Positions 9,881 to 18,435 of a stretch of 64,000 nucleotides of DNA are shown here, in pieces. The stretch's first letter is position 1. Every line of letters starts with the position of its first letter. Under the pieces are notes generated by a model. The model searched no databases. It was not told the DNA's origin and worked only from the letters and a program-made list of their open reading frames with translations. The stretch is from Alkalimarinus alittae. Lineage in GTDB: Bacteria > Pseudomonadota > Gammaproteobacteria > Pseudomonadales > Oleiphilaceae. The stretch is taken from positions 2,270,001-2,334,000 of the forward strand of contig NZ_CP100390.1 of NCBI RefSeq assembly GCF_026016465.1, in the 5' to 3' direction. The translations under genes were made by a program, and so were the position numbers.

Positions 9881-11143
9881 CTATAAGTTTTTTGATCGTT
9901 TATTTTTACCAGAGGCATGGCGCTCCCGTAAGTCAGACTCAATGTAGCGATCCGTTGTTTGCATTGATGCATGACCCGCATCATCCCTGACGTGTTCACG
10001 CGGTCTTGTTTTTACATCTTCTGAAATGCCTGTGTGTCTAAGCCAATGTACAGTGGCCACTTTTAGTTCTTGCGCGTCTTCTTCTAAACCATGTTCTTTC
10101 ATCTTGTTATATGCAACGTCGAAACAATCTTGTACAACTGACCTGACAATTCGGGTACTAGTAACCGGACCTTTACCGATTATTTTGGGGAGTATTGGTG
10201 CCATGTCATCAGTGATGGGCAAGGATGATTGACCAAGGAAACGTCGGTACCGCTTCAGTGATTCCAACATATCCTCGCTCACGGTAACGATACGACTTTT
10301 ATTTCCTTTACCTGTAACATGGAGCCACCAATTACCATCAACATCTTTTCTGAAATCACTCATGACCGGAATTGAACGTTCATCTGCTACGAGTTCTGAA
10401 ATCCTGAGATACATGGTAAAAAGACAGTTAATTATGAATAAGGATCTTTCATACTTTTCAGGAGCTTGGTTCGCTAGCTCTTCAATCGTTTCAATAACAT
10501 ATTCCCACTGCAAGTTACTGACACGCCGAACCGGAGATTTGTGTTGTTGTTTTTTCATGTATTTACTTTTTTGCCGAATCAAAGCAACAGGATTCATCGT
10601 ACAGATTTCTTCTTGTATCAAAAAATTAAAGAATGAAGATAAAATTGAAAACGTTGCCTGAATACCTGCGGGGGAAAAAATATAATCCTTTATAGCCGGT
10701 TTGATGCCTTTCCTAGCTTCATCTTTTTTAACGTGCACAACAAACGGTCGCCAATCTGGATTTTGAAGTCGCTCACCATTCATCAATTTAAAGCGTGCAA
10801 CATTCTTAATACCAATCCAATGCTTTGGAGGGCTAATACAGAACGCTATGTATTGTTCGATATCTTCTCTTTTTAATTCTAACACTGGACATTCATGTAT
10901 ATGCCACGACCAAAGTAAGATTCGTTCTATTTCACGGCGATATGAATTAAAGGTCGCAGAACTGCCATTGTAGCTGTACAAAAATTTCCAGGCGTATTCA
11001 TAATCGATTTCAGATTTGGATAGTATTTCCTCTTTGTTTTGAAAAAATACTGACGTATCAAATACCTTCTTATTGAAAGGATTATCTAGGTGTTCTAAAT
11101 TGTCGAAGACTACTTTTGGTATAATTTGTGAGGCAGTGGACAT
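9881..11143 (-). CDS. Tyrosine recombinase/phage-type integrase
   Basis: An intact 420-residue site-specific recombinase. A long N-terminal SAM-like core-binding domain (ATFNSYRREIERIL) is followed by a catalytic domain with Arg-I in FTMYLRISELVAD, Lys in TGKGNKSRIVTV, HWLRHTGISED as His-x-x-Arg, and the nucleophile in QTTDRYIESD. It is not closely similar to the recombinases at 5.3 and 55.6 kb. It is transcribed toward tnpA, and a 10-bp inverted repeat lies about 60 bases upstream of its start. It may belong to a separate integrative element whose cargo was the toxin-antitoxin remnants beside it. It is the only recombinase in this left zone that looks functional. Confidence 0.85.
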   Translation of the reverse strand: MSTASQIIPKVVFDNLEHLDNPFNKKVFDTSVFFQNKEEILSKSEIDYEYAWKFLYSYNGSSATFNSYRREIERILLWSWHIHECPVLELKREDIEQYIAFCISPPKHWIGIKNVARFKLMNGERLQNPDWRPFVVHVKKDEARKGIKPAIKDYIFSPAGIQATFSILSSFFNFLIQEEICTMNPVALIRQKSKYMKKQQHKSPVRRVSNLQWEYVIETIEELANQAPEKYERSLFIINCLFTMYLRISELVADERSIPVMSDFRKDVDGNWWLHVTGKGNKSRIVTVSEDMLESLKRYRRFLGQSSLPITDDMAPILPKIIGKGPVTSTRIVRSVVQDCFDVAYNKMKEHGLEEDAQELKVATVHWLRHTGISEDVKTRPREHVRDDAGHASMQTTDRYIESDLRERHASGKNKRSKNL

Positions 11144-11203
11144 GTCATTAGTAATTATTTGAAGAAGTTAACGCTAATAATAGAGGTAATTTCTAGTATG
11201 TCA

Positions 11204-11233
11204 ATATTCCGATAATAACAATAATCGGAATAT
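11204..11233. repeat. 10-bp inverted repeat upstream of recombinase
   Basis: Perfect arms atattccgat (11204-11213) and atcggaatat (11224-11233) flank a 10-base A/T-rich spacer. The site lies 61 bases upstream of the recombinase start at 11143. Arm length and spacing resemble a tyrosine-recombinase core site, or an operator for autoregulation. Confidence 0.4.
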
Positions 11234-11319
11234 ATGGCGTGATAGTCGAATAGACATAGTATTCATATCATCTCTCTCAAGTCTGCGATTCATTTTTGTT
11301 ATTCGATAAATAGGAATGA

Positions 11320-11755
11320 TTAAGCGAACACCCCGTGTTCTAGGCGCCCGATCAGGTCCAGCATTGCTCTTGTATTTGCAAAGGTAGCTATCATATCTAC
11401 TGGACGACTCCCTCCGACTCCTCTAATAGATTGATACAATCAAGTCCTTGCGGAATTAATATCGCCTTCGAAGAGGTCTATCGCTGCCTTCAACACTTTC
11501 GCAAAACGAAACAGGCGGTCACTCTCATCCCGATTGAAGCGGCCTGCCTGAAATCTTCGTTTCAGCGTTGCAGGAGTTATAACGGTGACTTTAGCCTGTT
11601 CCTTTTTATCAAGCCCCGACACATGTGTCAGTTTGCTGTATACGGTCTAAGAAAGTCCGCTGTGAACAGCTTCATGCAACCTGGCTTCCTACCGCAGCCC
11701 AAAAGTTAGTTTTGCTTTGTTGTTCTGGTCGGTATTCCTTAACCGAGGTTTTCAT
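11320..11755 (-). pseudogene. Xre/MbcA/ParS-type antitoxin, dead
   Basis: Reading leftward from an ATG at 11755 gives MKTSVKEYRPEQQSKTNFW, the usual N-terminus of antitoxins paired with RES toxins, then the frame is lost near 11680. The frame beginning near 11622 gives VITPATLKRRFQAGRFNRDE, the HTH-like core, and runs to a TGA at 11448-11450 exactly where the family has Trp. The same frame then continues as RGVGGSRPVDMIATFANTRA and ends LIGRLEHGVFA, the family's C-terminal toxin-binding domain, with a stop at 11320-11322. The gene thus carries one nonsense and at least one frameshift mutation. Downstream, IIPIYRITK could be the first residues of a RES toxin, but the rest is absent. Confidence 0.75.
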
Positions 11756-11894
11756 TTTATTATTCTACCTGCCATACTGGTAATGAATCTTTTTCTAATC
11801 CCCAATACTGTTCACCTTAAATCGCTATGTCTACAACTCTCTCGACGTATGGTAAACCATTAAAAGTTATTATTTTGGCTATTGATTCTGTTTA

Positions 11895-12140
11895 TCAAGG
11901 GAAATGCTGCAATCGCTGCTTCAAACCAAGCTTAAGCCTCTTTGCAAACACTGTAATTGTTTGAAGCATCGATTTGTCATGGATTGATAGATCAGGATCT
12001 GTCAGCGCAATGCCCTCAAGAAACCTAACCCAGAACTATCGATAGGTCGGCACTACTAAGCCTTCTCTTTTCAGATATTTAGTACGCTTTTTAGTAATTG
12101 ATAGTAAATCCCAATAAATTGGTGCTTGCTGCTCATATAT
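11895..12140 (-). pseudogene. Unrecognised coding remnant
   Basis: Eighty codons on the minus strand read as protein-like sequence (APIYWDLLSITKKRTKYL, then EGLVVPTYR, one TAG, then FWVRFLEGIALTDPDLSIHD, ending KQRLQHFP and a stop at 11895-11897). The composition is protein-like on both sides of the single TAG. A further stop lies just upstream of the visible part. The family is not recognised. It probably was a gene carried by the same decayed element as the two antitoxins beside it. Confidence 0.35.
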
Positions 12141-12504
12141 CTATGCATGTGGGTGCCGTCCTATCTTGCACTGACTGCTGAAGTACCCTATACACCAATG
12201 CTGAAAAAAAATGACCAGGCCGCTGGTTAACTTGAATTTTAAACCAATACGTCAAAATTTATTACTGTGACCGTTCGGCTCCATTGCATACCGTTATGCA
12301 ACACATGAATATGTAATGCCACTCCCCCTACCCTTTATTCCTAAATCGACAGGTGCAAATAGGAATTTTCTTTACTATCCTATGTTGAGTAAAAGAAAAA
12401 ATGGTTCTCACCAATCACTTTTGAAATTATTTTGACTGTACAAATATTAACCGCATCGTACTATTGGCAATATATATAGTGCAACGTTATATTTCCACAG
12501 AGTT
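12141..12504. other. Stretch without recognisable gene
   Basis: Nothing coding was recognised on either strand. Composition is A/T-rich, like the decayed DNA around it. Confidence 0.5.
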
Positions 12505-12583
12505 ATTCACACTTACTGTTGATAACAGTCGTTTATAATTTTGGCCAAAGAATGTCTAGACATAGAATGGCTATATATATAGC
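12505..12583. promoter_or_regulatory. Cluster of palindromes upstream of dead antitoxin
   Basis: Four small sites lie within 80 bases, about 100-180 bases upstream of the antitoxin start. They are a DnaA-box-like ttattcaca (12505-12513), the dyad actgtt-gat-aacagt (12517-12531), the palindrome atgtctagacat (12552-12563) and the palindrome gctatatatatagc (12570-12583). Antitoxins usually bind such dyads to repress their own operon. One DnaA-like box alone does not make an origin. Confidence 0.35.
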
Positions 12584-12680
12584 ACCTTGTTCTTTCGCTC
12601 TCAATTACACTGTAAGATAAATCTATCCCGATACCTAAGCATTAAACAGCGATTGATCAAACTATAGTAGTGAGTTCAAA

Positions 12681-13210
12681 ATGGTTAACGACGTTACAAA
12701 GTCTTTAAATCGAAAATGTGTAGGGCTAGTAGCGCTTAAAGGATTTTTTAGGATTACTGATGAGTGGGAATTAAAACCATCTCAGCAAAAGATATTATTA
12801 GGTAATATTCCCAGTAGCAGTTTTGCCCAGTATAAAGCTCTTTCAGAAGTTAACCTGACTAACGACGTGTTTGAGCGCATCTCTTACATATTCGGTATAT
12901 ATAAATACTTAGAATTCTATTTCCCTCTTTAGAGCAAGCGTCTTCCTGGATAAAAAAGAATAATTCTGCCGTTCCTTTTAACGGCAAAAGTGCTTTGGAC
13001 TATATGCTCGCTGGAAGAGTTAGTGATCTAGCCGAAGTTCGCTGCTACCTAGATTCCGCGTTAAATAGCCCTTGTGCTCTAGATAGTTACCAACTGCAAC
13101 TCATTTCTCAGTTGTATTACGCCAATCCAAGAAACAAACATTATAGCGACCTACTGTTGACAAAACTTTCAAGCTCTAGCAACGTGAACAGTAATAATCA
13201 TGGAGTTTAA
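12681..13210 (+). pseudogene. Second Xre/MbcA/ParS-type antitoxin, frameshifted
   Basis: The first frame (12681 to about 12928) encodes an HTH-like N-domain with ILLGNIPSSSFAQYKALSE and RISYIFGIYKYLEFYFP. The toxin-binding half continues in another frame as LEQASSWIKKNNSAVPFNGK and ALDYMLAGRVSDLAEVRCYL, to a stop at 13208-13210. Only a one-base shift near 12924-12930 separates the halves, giving an ancestral protein of about 176 residues. The N-terminal motifs place it in a different branch from the antitoxin at 11.3-11.8 kb. An ATG at 13200 overlaps the antitoxin end and opens MEFNLKGIV before a stop, which resembles the start of a RES toxin, but no toxin body is recognisable. Confidence 0.72.
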
Positions 13211-13742
13211 CCTAAAAGGTATAGTGTAGTTTGACCATGCCTCTTCGCCGAAAGCCATGATCAACAATCATCTTTGTGTAGTCGGCTTCAGACTCTAAGC
13301 GGACCCTTGAGATGGTCTAATAGCTAGGGTCCCCCTAATGCATTTATTTACCGGGTGAATTTGGCCTCTACAAAATTACCTTTGCTCTTAGAATTTATGA
13401 AGTCCACGTAACTACCTTTAAAGCTTGTTCTCTTATGGGTTGCAAAGATCTCCACAAAAATCAGATATTTCCTTTTGAGTATTGAAGTTGATAGACTGGG
13501 CTAATGAATTCTTTTCGGAAAATAAATCAACGGATACTGTTTTCCTAGACAATATTGCTTTCGCTGCTGATATTGTGCGCTCAGGGTGTGACTCTGCACG
13601 TCCATAGTTTTGACCATGCCCCTTGTTACGTCCCGCCTAAATTCAGAGCTTTCATCTCGACCTATTTAGCGTGAGATAAACAAGATCATCCCACACTACC
13701 TTAGGGATACACCCTCCCCAAAGCAGCATGAGATATAACTCG
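13211..13742. other. Decayed sequence with no intact gene
   Basis: About 530 bases lie between the antitoxin remnant and the minus-strand remnant. Short protein-like stretches occur (for example one reading FLDNIAFAADIVRSGCDSAR near 13540-13600), and may be toxin debris, but none can be assigned. Confidence 0.4.
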
Positions 13743-13898
13743 TCAAAAATCCAGATCATCCTCCCATAAATCCAGATTAGGATTTCTATCCGGCTGACAA
13801 TTTTGTAAGTGACGCCGGACCTGGTGGCGATACTTTTCTTCCGTCGCCATTAATACCCGCTCCAGCAGATCATATAATTCAAAAGCGGCTTCGGAGTT
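13743..13898 (-). pseudogene. C-terminal remnant of an unrecognised gene
   Basis: The minus strand encodes about 52 residues (EAAFELYDLLERVLMATEEK, then YRHQVRRHLQNCQPD, ending in an acidic WEDDLDF) with a proper stop at 13743-13745. A stop in frame precedes it, so only the 3' end survives. The acidic tail and the charged helical part look like genuine protein. It ends just before the copper-type promoter that begins at 13940 on the other strand, and may mark the edge of the inserted copper locus. Confidence 0.35.
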
Positions 13899-13939
13899 AA
13901 CTCCAGGTCAAGAAAAAAGAAAAAATATTAAAGTTGCTC

Positions 13940-13970
13940 TTGACCTGTGCCTTGCACACAGGTCTATATT
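13940..13970 (+). promoter_or_regulatory. MerR-type (CueR-like) promoter, copy 1
   Basis: The -35 box ttgacc (13940-13945) and -10 box tatatt (13965-13970) are separated by 19 bases. That over-long spacer is the hallmark of promoters remodelled by MerR-family activators. The spacer holds the dyad gacctgtg-ccttg-cacacaggtc. The gcacacaggtct half is shared with the promoter before the YHS gene. It drives the three-gene locus at 14.0-15.2 kb. Confidence 0.75.
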
Positions 13971-14048
13971 GATTAACAAGATACTTCTTCTGGTTGGTTT
14001 TTGTAGGTAGCAATTTGTATTTAAGATAAATACGAAGGCAAACATAAA

Positions 14049-14438
14049 ATGATTGAACGGCAAGCAAAACTTATTTTACACATACTGATACTAATGATGC
14101 TCTTAGCTTCATCTAGCCAGTTTGCTGTGGCTGAAAGTTTTGACTCAAGCAATCAAGTATTGGCTGCTGAAAATAGTTCAGGTACATTCAATCAGGCCTA
14201 TCACGACAGCCACCTTCAGAAGCAAAGTATTGACCAAAACAGCAATGTAAGTCCTTCATCAATAAATCATTGCCCAGACAACAAGTCACTTCTCCACTGT
14301 GGCGGTTGTATGTTATGTGCCGCCGTATTCACTCTGATGCCAGAGAAAATTGAAGTTGGTAGCATCTATCAATCCTATTACATTGACCGTTTTTTCTTCG
14401 CCTATCTCGACAAAGAGATCAGACCTCCTCGCATTTAA
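14049..14438 (+). CDS. Small secreted/membrane Cys-rich protein, DUF2946-like
   Basis: A 129-residue protein with a signal peptide or anchor (about residues 8-28, ILHILILMMLLASSSQFAVA). A low-complexity linker follows, then HCGGCMLCAAVF near residue 88, and the sequence ends in EIRPPRI. The order signal, Ser/His-rich linker, H-C-x-x-C-x-x-C cluster, hydrophobic stretch and terminal RPPR recurs in the genes at 25.7 and 54.4 kb. The shape resembles the DUF2946 family often found beside copper genes, but assignment is by pattern only. The MerR-type promoter 79 bases upstream indicates metal induction. A copper-binding role is likely but unproven. Confidence 0.65.
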   Translation: MIERQAKLILHILILMMLLASSSQFAVAESFDSSNQVLAAENSSGTFNQAYHDSHLQKQSIDQNSNVSPSSINHCPDNKSLLHCGGCMLCAAVFTLMPEKIEVGSIYQSYYIDRFFFAYLDKEIRPPRI

Positions 14439-14553
14439 AGCCACTCCCAAGTCAGAAGCTCTTAAACTGCTACCAATTGGGTAACACTTGAGCAGACACT
14501 TTAAAAAGTCAAAGAAATAACACTTGGTTATTGAATATCGTGAGGATATATCT

Positions 14554-14853
14554 ATGTCTAAATTAACGGCGATCACTAGCACCTTAGTTTTAACTTTCTC
14601 AATGTCATCATTTGCAGATGGTGGAAATCAGTGGGAGGAAAGAGTTTTAAAAGTGTCTTCTCCCCATTTACATCATGGCGCACCAGCGGCGAGTGAAATG
14701 AACCATACAGCCGTTCAGCATAAACGTTGGTTATTTGATGATGCCGATAACAGTCCTTTGAATGATGATGCCAGTCATCCCCCTGTTGCAATTCAGGCCC
14801 ATATGAATCACATGGGTTCTGACCATAAACGAATGAGTGTTGGAAGCAACTAA
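14554..14853 (+). CDS. Small secreted His/Met-rich protein, tandem copy 1
   Basis: A 99-residue protein. The ATG at 14554 is chosen because tgagga lies just upstream and a signal peptide begins there (cleavage after SFA, about residue 19). A TTG 30 bases earlier would be an alternative. The mature part has GGNQWE, then LHHGAPAASEMNHTA, QHKRWLFDDAD and a C-terminal MGSDHKRM. It is a paralogue of the next gene, 35 bases downstream. The regularly spaced His and Met residues suggest periplasmic Cu(I)/Cu(II) binding. No family name is recognised. Confidence 0.72.
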   Translation: MSKLTAITSTLVLTFSMSSFADGGNQWEERVLKVSSPHLHHGAPAASEMNHTAVQHKRWLFDDADNSPLNDDASHPPVAIQAHMNHMGSDHKRMSVGSN

Positions 14854-14888
14854 GCATCCACTAATATAAAATTATTGAGGTATATAAA

Positions 14889-15185
14889 ATGAAAACTTTT
14901 ACTGCGATTACAACAATACTTCTTCTTACTTTTTCAATGGGGGCGCTAGCAGAAGGCGGAAATCTCTGGGAAAAGAAAGCTGAAAAAATTCAAACAGTCT
15001 ATCTTCAACATGGAGACCCTAGAGCTGTTGATATGAATCATACAGCGGCAGAGCACAAGCGTTGGGTATTTGATGATGCCAAAAATAGTAATCTAGATAG
15101 TGATGTAAGTCATGCGCCCCATGCCATGCCTGCACACACTGAGCATATGGCTTCTGACCATAAGCGAATGGATGTAGGTAGGTAG
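14889..15185 (+). CDS. Small secreted His/Met-rich protein, tandem copy 2
   Basis: A 98-residue paralogue of the gene before it, about half identical by eye. It has the same signal peptide (ending GALA), GGNLWEKK, a LQHGDPRAVDMNHTA box, EHKRWVFDDAKNS, and a tail with HTEHMASDHKRMDVG. Nine or more His and several Met residues lie in conserved positions. A Shine-Dalgarno (ttgaggt) precedes the ATG. A strong terminator follows, so the three genes from 14049 form one unit. A third, more distant relative may be the truncated reading frame at 17.3-17.6 kb on the other strand. Confidence 0.72.
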   Translation: MKTFTAITTILLLTFSMGALAEGGNLWEKKAEKIQTVYLQHGDPRAVDMNHTAAEHKRWVFDDAKNSNLDSDVSHAPHAMPAHTEHMASDHKRMDVGR

Positions 15186-15205
15186 TAATTAATATTAAAT
15201 ATGAT

Positions 15206-15238
15206 AAAAAAGCCCTCAATTTACCAGGGCTTTTTTTT
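15206..15238 (+). terminator. Rho-independent terminator
   Basis: The stem aaaaaagccct / agggctttttt with an 11-base loop ends in a run of eight T. It closes the small copper-type operon on the plus strand. Confidence 0.88.
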
Positions 15239-15355
15239 CAACTATATTTACTGTTAGAAAGATAAGTTTTTTTACAATTACCAAATTAATACTGCTAAAT
15301 ATAATGTGGACAGCCTTGCCAATCTACCATCAATAGATCAGCTAAGAGAGAACAC

Positions 15356-15616
15356 ATGAAAGATCTTAATTACACATTTTTCGGAAATGCCAAAATCTCA
15401 AGACGTCGGTTTGTATCGGGTATTGCTGCAGGAGGGGCATTAATTGGCATGGGCGTAACTCCCAACAGTGCATCGTCGAAAATTTCACCTTCAAAAAATA
15501 ATCCTACCACACTAATTGGCAATCAGTTTAATCTTAATATCGGATACCTCCCCATAAACTTCACTGGCAGTGAACGAATAGCTACTTCAATAAATAATTC
15601 TGTTCCTGCGCCGTAA
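15356..15616 (+). pseudogene. copA: CopA multicopper oxidase, N-terminal fragment
   Basis: The 86 codons show a twin-arginine signal (SRRRFVSGIAAGGALIGMG) followed by NIGYLPINFTGSERIATSIN, the beginning of the first cupredoxin domain in the PcoA/CopA multicopper oxidase family. The normal protein is about 600 residues. Homology stops after NSVPAP, where the family has a Gly/Pro then LRW, and IS66-derived sequence follows. The copper sites are lost, so the product cannot oxidise Cu(I). It starts 118 bases after the terminator, so had its own promoter. Confidence 0.8.
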
Positions 15617-15668
15617 CCGGTCATTTTCAGGTGTCATTGCACTAACAGGAGTTTAATGCCCTTTAACC

Positions 15669-15962
15669 TTACGGCTCCAGCGACATGACGATTCTGACGA
15701 TCTCACGTAAGTCCTCTTCCTTAATGATCTGGTATTCATCATATGTGTTCAGCGTATACTGTGAGAGTATCCCGTTCATTTTAGAGAACCCGCCAAGGAT
15801 CTTATGCCGGTGCTTTGATTTCAACCCTTCTAGGGCTAAACCTGCATATGCACCTGCAACCAAGTGGCTCTTTTGCCAAAGCTCTAATGGGGAGTCAGAA
15901 GCAATCGCTCTGACTTTAGCCGCACTATCAGACCAGTCCTGGTAAACCTTTTTATCTGCCAT
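15669..15962 (-). CDS. Small protein linked to IS66 transposase fragment
   Basis: A 97-residue soluble protein with no recognisable motif beyond an amphipathic pattern (ELWQKSHLVAGAYAGLALEG). It overlaps the 3' end of the IS66 TnpC fragment by 11 bases and lies downstream on the same strand. It therefore looks like an accessory reading frame of that IS66 copy. It may be intact, but its partner transposase is not. Confidence 0.45.
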   Translation of the reverse strand: MADKKVYQDWSDSAAKVRAIASDSPLELWQKSHLVAGAYAGLALEGLKSKHRHKILGGFSKMNGILSQYTLNTYDEYQIIKEEDLREIVRIVMSLEP

Positions 15963-16506
15963 TAGTTAAATTCTCCACATCTGAGCGCATTGGATTCGCT
16001 GCAAATTTTTCTTTCCACACCCTAGGGGTTAGTTCTCCAACCTTACTGGCTGGATGACAACTAATACGCTGTAAAACATCAATTAAGTAGTCATAAGGGT
16101 TAACGCCATGTAACTTGCAAGTCACTAGCAGGCTTTGAATAACACCAACCTGTTCCGCGCCAAACTCCGTCCATGAGAACAACCAGTTCCGACGCCCCAT
16201 GGGGATCACCCGAAGCGCCCGTTCAAGGTGATTAGTATCCATTGGCACCTCAGGATCATTTAAGTAAACACGTAGCGCTGCCTCACGCTTCATTACATAA
16301 GCCAGGGCTTTGGATAGAGGGTTACTTTTCACCAGATCAATGCGTTGTCGCTGTTCGTGACACCAATTAAAAAACGCATCCACTACTGGTGTACTGTTTT
16401 GGTGACGATAATCCTGTTTTTCCTGGCCAGTTAATGACTGCTCACGAATGACTTTCTCATGCTCATACAGTCGGCCAATATAAGCTAAGGCAATCGCCCT
16501 TTTCCC
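15952..16506 (-). pseudogene. tnpC: IS66-family transposase TnpC, C-terminal part
   Basis: About 184 codons of the IS66 DDE transposase C-terminus, with EVPMDTNHLERALRVIPMGR, NWLFSWTEFGAEQVGVIQSL and HGVNPYDYLIDVLQRI, all typical of the family. The frame is open upstream of the first start-like codon and reads IALAYIGRLYEHEKVIREQS, until it abuts an EamA gene near 16505. The N-terminal half and middle, with the first catalytic Asp, are missing. A different IS66 copy, with the opposite half of TnpC, lies at 17.6-18.8 kb on the plus strand. Confidence 0.85.
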
Positions 16507-17217
16507 AATAATACGAAGGAATGGATTACTATTACTTTTGCTGGATTTACTGCTACTAGTATTGGCTTTTGGGGGATGTTTTATGCGGGAAGTTTGTTAT
16601 CGCCAGGTTTAGCGACCGTCATTACAAACACTCAACCATTGATTGCAAGCTTGCTTGGTTGGTACTTTCTTAGTGAACGTCCAAGTAAAAACTCAATGAT
16701 TGGTATAGGGCTAGGCTTTATTGGAATATTTATCATAAGCTCAGGGTCAATTACACTTAATAACCCAAATATGGTTCAAGGCATATTATTCGTTCTCATT
16801 GCGGCCATAGGCATTGCCGTTAGTAATATTTTACTTAAACGAATTGCTAACAAAGTGGATATCTACAACGCCATGGGGTTACAGCTCTGTATCGGAGCGA
16901 TTCCTTTAGGGGCCCTCAACCTTTATCAAGGTAACATACTGTCGTTACAACTTACTCTTGATTACATATTAATTCTATCAGTCCTGACATTATTCGGCAC
17001 TGCGTTACCTTTTGTTTTGTGGTTCTGGTTATTACGAAGAGCGCCACTCTTTAAACTAAATGTTTTTAGTTTCTTAACACCTGTTTTTGGATTATTAATA
17101 GGATATATATATTTCTTTGAGTTATTGTCTCCTATTCAATGGCTAGGTATATTTATTACTGGAATTGCTATTTTTATGGTAGGTAGATCTAACGAAGCAA
17201 TAGAGATAAGCTCATAA
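16507..17217 (+). pseudogene. EamA/DMT-family transporter, 5'-truncated
   Basis: Coding begins in frame before the first ATG (EWITITFAGFTATSIGFWGM) and continues for about 230 residues. About seven hydrophobic helices remain of the usual ten. Family features include ATVITNTQPLIASLLGWYFL at the end of the first EamA repeat and a second repeat ending in a conserved helix with FMVG. The N-terminal helices were lost where the IS66 fragment begins. The substrate of the original exporter is unknown, and the remnant is probably non-functional. Confidence 0.78.
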
Positions 17218-17341
17218 TTAGAACCGATAACTATCTCCAGTGTTAAATTACTTCCCATATACCTATATCCACCGAGCCTTGAGTTTAACCTCCAATTTCA
17301 CAAGGCAAGGTGGAAAGTAGTATAAGAAGACTGAATCTGAC

Positions 17342-17638
17342 TTAGTCAGTGCCAAACATTTCTCGTTTATAGTCACTGGCTCTCATGCCATGTCTTTCAG
17401 CTCCTTTAATCGTATGAGGATGTACTTTATGTCCATGAGGGTGCTCTTCCATCGCATCTTCATGGATTACATAAGACTCCCCTTCTGGCACTCCTGCAGC
17501 AGTTGGCTCAGTTAAGTTGTGTATATGGATAACTTCATCTTTGCTGAAATCTTCAGGAGGCTGAAGCTCTTCTTTCTTAGTCGCCTTTCCTTCAGCAAGC
17601 GAATACGTAGTTACTGCTGTAAAAAACAGTATAGATAA
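17342..17638 (-). pseudogene. His-rich secreted protein cut by IS66
   Basis: On the minus strand 98 codons are open up to the IS66 end at 17639. They begin inside a signal peptide (LSILFFTAVTTYSLA), followed by EGKATKKEELQPPEDF, DEVIHIHNLTEP, a His-rich HPHGHKVHPHTI, and the ending MRASDYKREMFGTD with a stop at 17342-17344. The start codon lies on the far side of the IS66 insertion and is not present in the window. The end (SDYKREM) resembles SDHKRM of the tandem proteins at 14.5-15.2 kb, so it may be a third, divergent relative. Confidence 0.6.
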
Positions 17639-17718
17639 GTAAGCGTCACGCGAAGCACACCTAATATGAATCTCAACAATTAATTACGCTAGTTCCAAAA
17701 TTCAAAAGGAACTAGCAC

Positions 17719-18027
17719 ATGACAAAAAAACGACCCAAACACGACTGGCCAGCCATCTTTGCCACTCAAAAAGAAAGCGGTTTAACCATTTCAGAGTTCT
17801 GCTCCAAACATAAAATCAGCAGCTCTGCTTTCTATCTTAATAAGCAGCGTCACTCGACGGGCAATAACTTTGTCGAAGCGAAAGTTGTTCGACAGATATC
17901 TGAAAAAGTCACGCAAGCGACACGCCCTAAACAAACCATCACGCTAATCACCCAAGCCGGTGAGCTGTCTTTTCCTGAGTCGATATCATCTGACTTTTTG
18001 GTCAGCGTGATAAAGGGCTTATCATGA
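17719..18027 (+). CDS. tnpA: IS66 accessory protein TnpA (helix-turn-helix)
   Basis: A 102-residue protein with an N-terminal helix-turn-helix (TISEFCSKHKISSSAFYLNK) typical of IS66 OrfA proteins. It overlaps tnpB by four bases (atga), so the pair is translationally coupled. It is needed with TnpB for transposition in characterised IS66 elements. Confidence 0.83.
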   Translation: MTKKRPKHDWPAIFATQKESGLTISEFCSKHKISSSAFYLNKQRHSTGNNFVEAKVVRQISEKVTQATRPKQTITLITQAGELSFPESISSDFLVSVIKGLS

Positions 18028-18371
18028 AGATGTTTGTTCAGCCTTCGCGCATTTATCTTCATCGGCAATTTGTCGATTTCAGAAAATCGATTAACGGCCT
18101 TTCTGTGATCATTGAGTCTGAGATGAATCTGCCAGCCATGAGCGGTGCTTTGTTTATTTTCTGCAACAAAGCCAAGGATAAATTGAAGATACTTTATTGG
18201 GATAAAACCGGCTTTGCCTTATGGTATAAACGACTTGAAAAAGATAAATTCAAATGGCCAAGCCGTATTGATGAAGCGTGTTTAGAGTTGAATGAACAGC
18301 AGTTGTCTTGGTTGCTGGAAGGCTATGATGTCATCGGTCATCAAGCTGTCAATTATCAAAATATTATGTAA
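18024..18371 (+). CDS. tnpB: IS66 accessory protein TnpB
   Basis: A 115-residue IS66 Orf2 protein, recognised by IYLHRQFVDFRKSINGLSVI near the N-terminus and KILYWDKTGFALWYKRLEK in the centre. Length matches the family. It appears intact although the element is not. Confidence 0.87.
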   Translation: MKMFVQPSRIYLHRQFVDFRKSINGLSVIIESEMNLPAMSGALFIFCNKAKDKLKILYWDKTGFALWYKRLEKDKFKWPSRIDEACLELNEQQLSWLLEGYDVIGHQAVNYQNIM

Positions 18372-18410
18372 TAAAATCAGACAAATAGTATAAATAAAAA
18401 CAGCAAGTTA

Positions 18411-18435
18411 GCGTGTGTTTTGTTAAAATACACGC
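18411..18435 (+). promoter_or_regulatory. Hairpin directly before tnpC start
   Basis: Arms gcgtgtgtttt (18411-18421) and aaaatacacgc (18425-18435) pair with one mismatch. The second arm ends at the base before the tnpC ATG. Such a hairpin could limit ribosome loading or stop read-through transcription. Confidence 0.4.

Noticed and set aside
12505-12583. Replication origin
   Set aside because: Only one DnaA-like box was found, with no iteron array and no replication gene close by.
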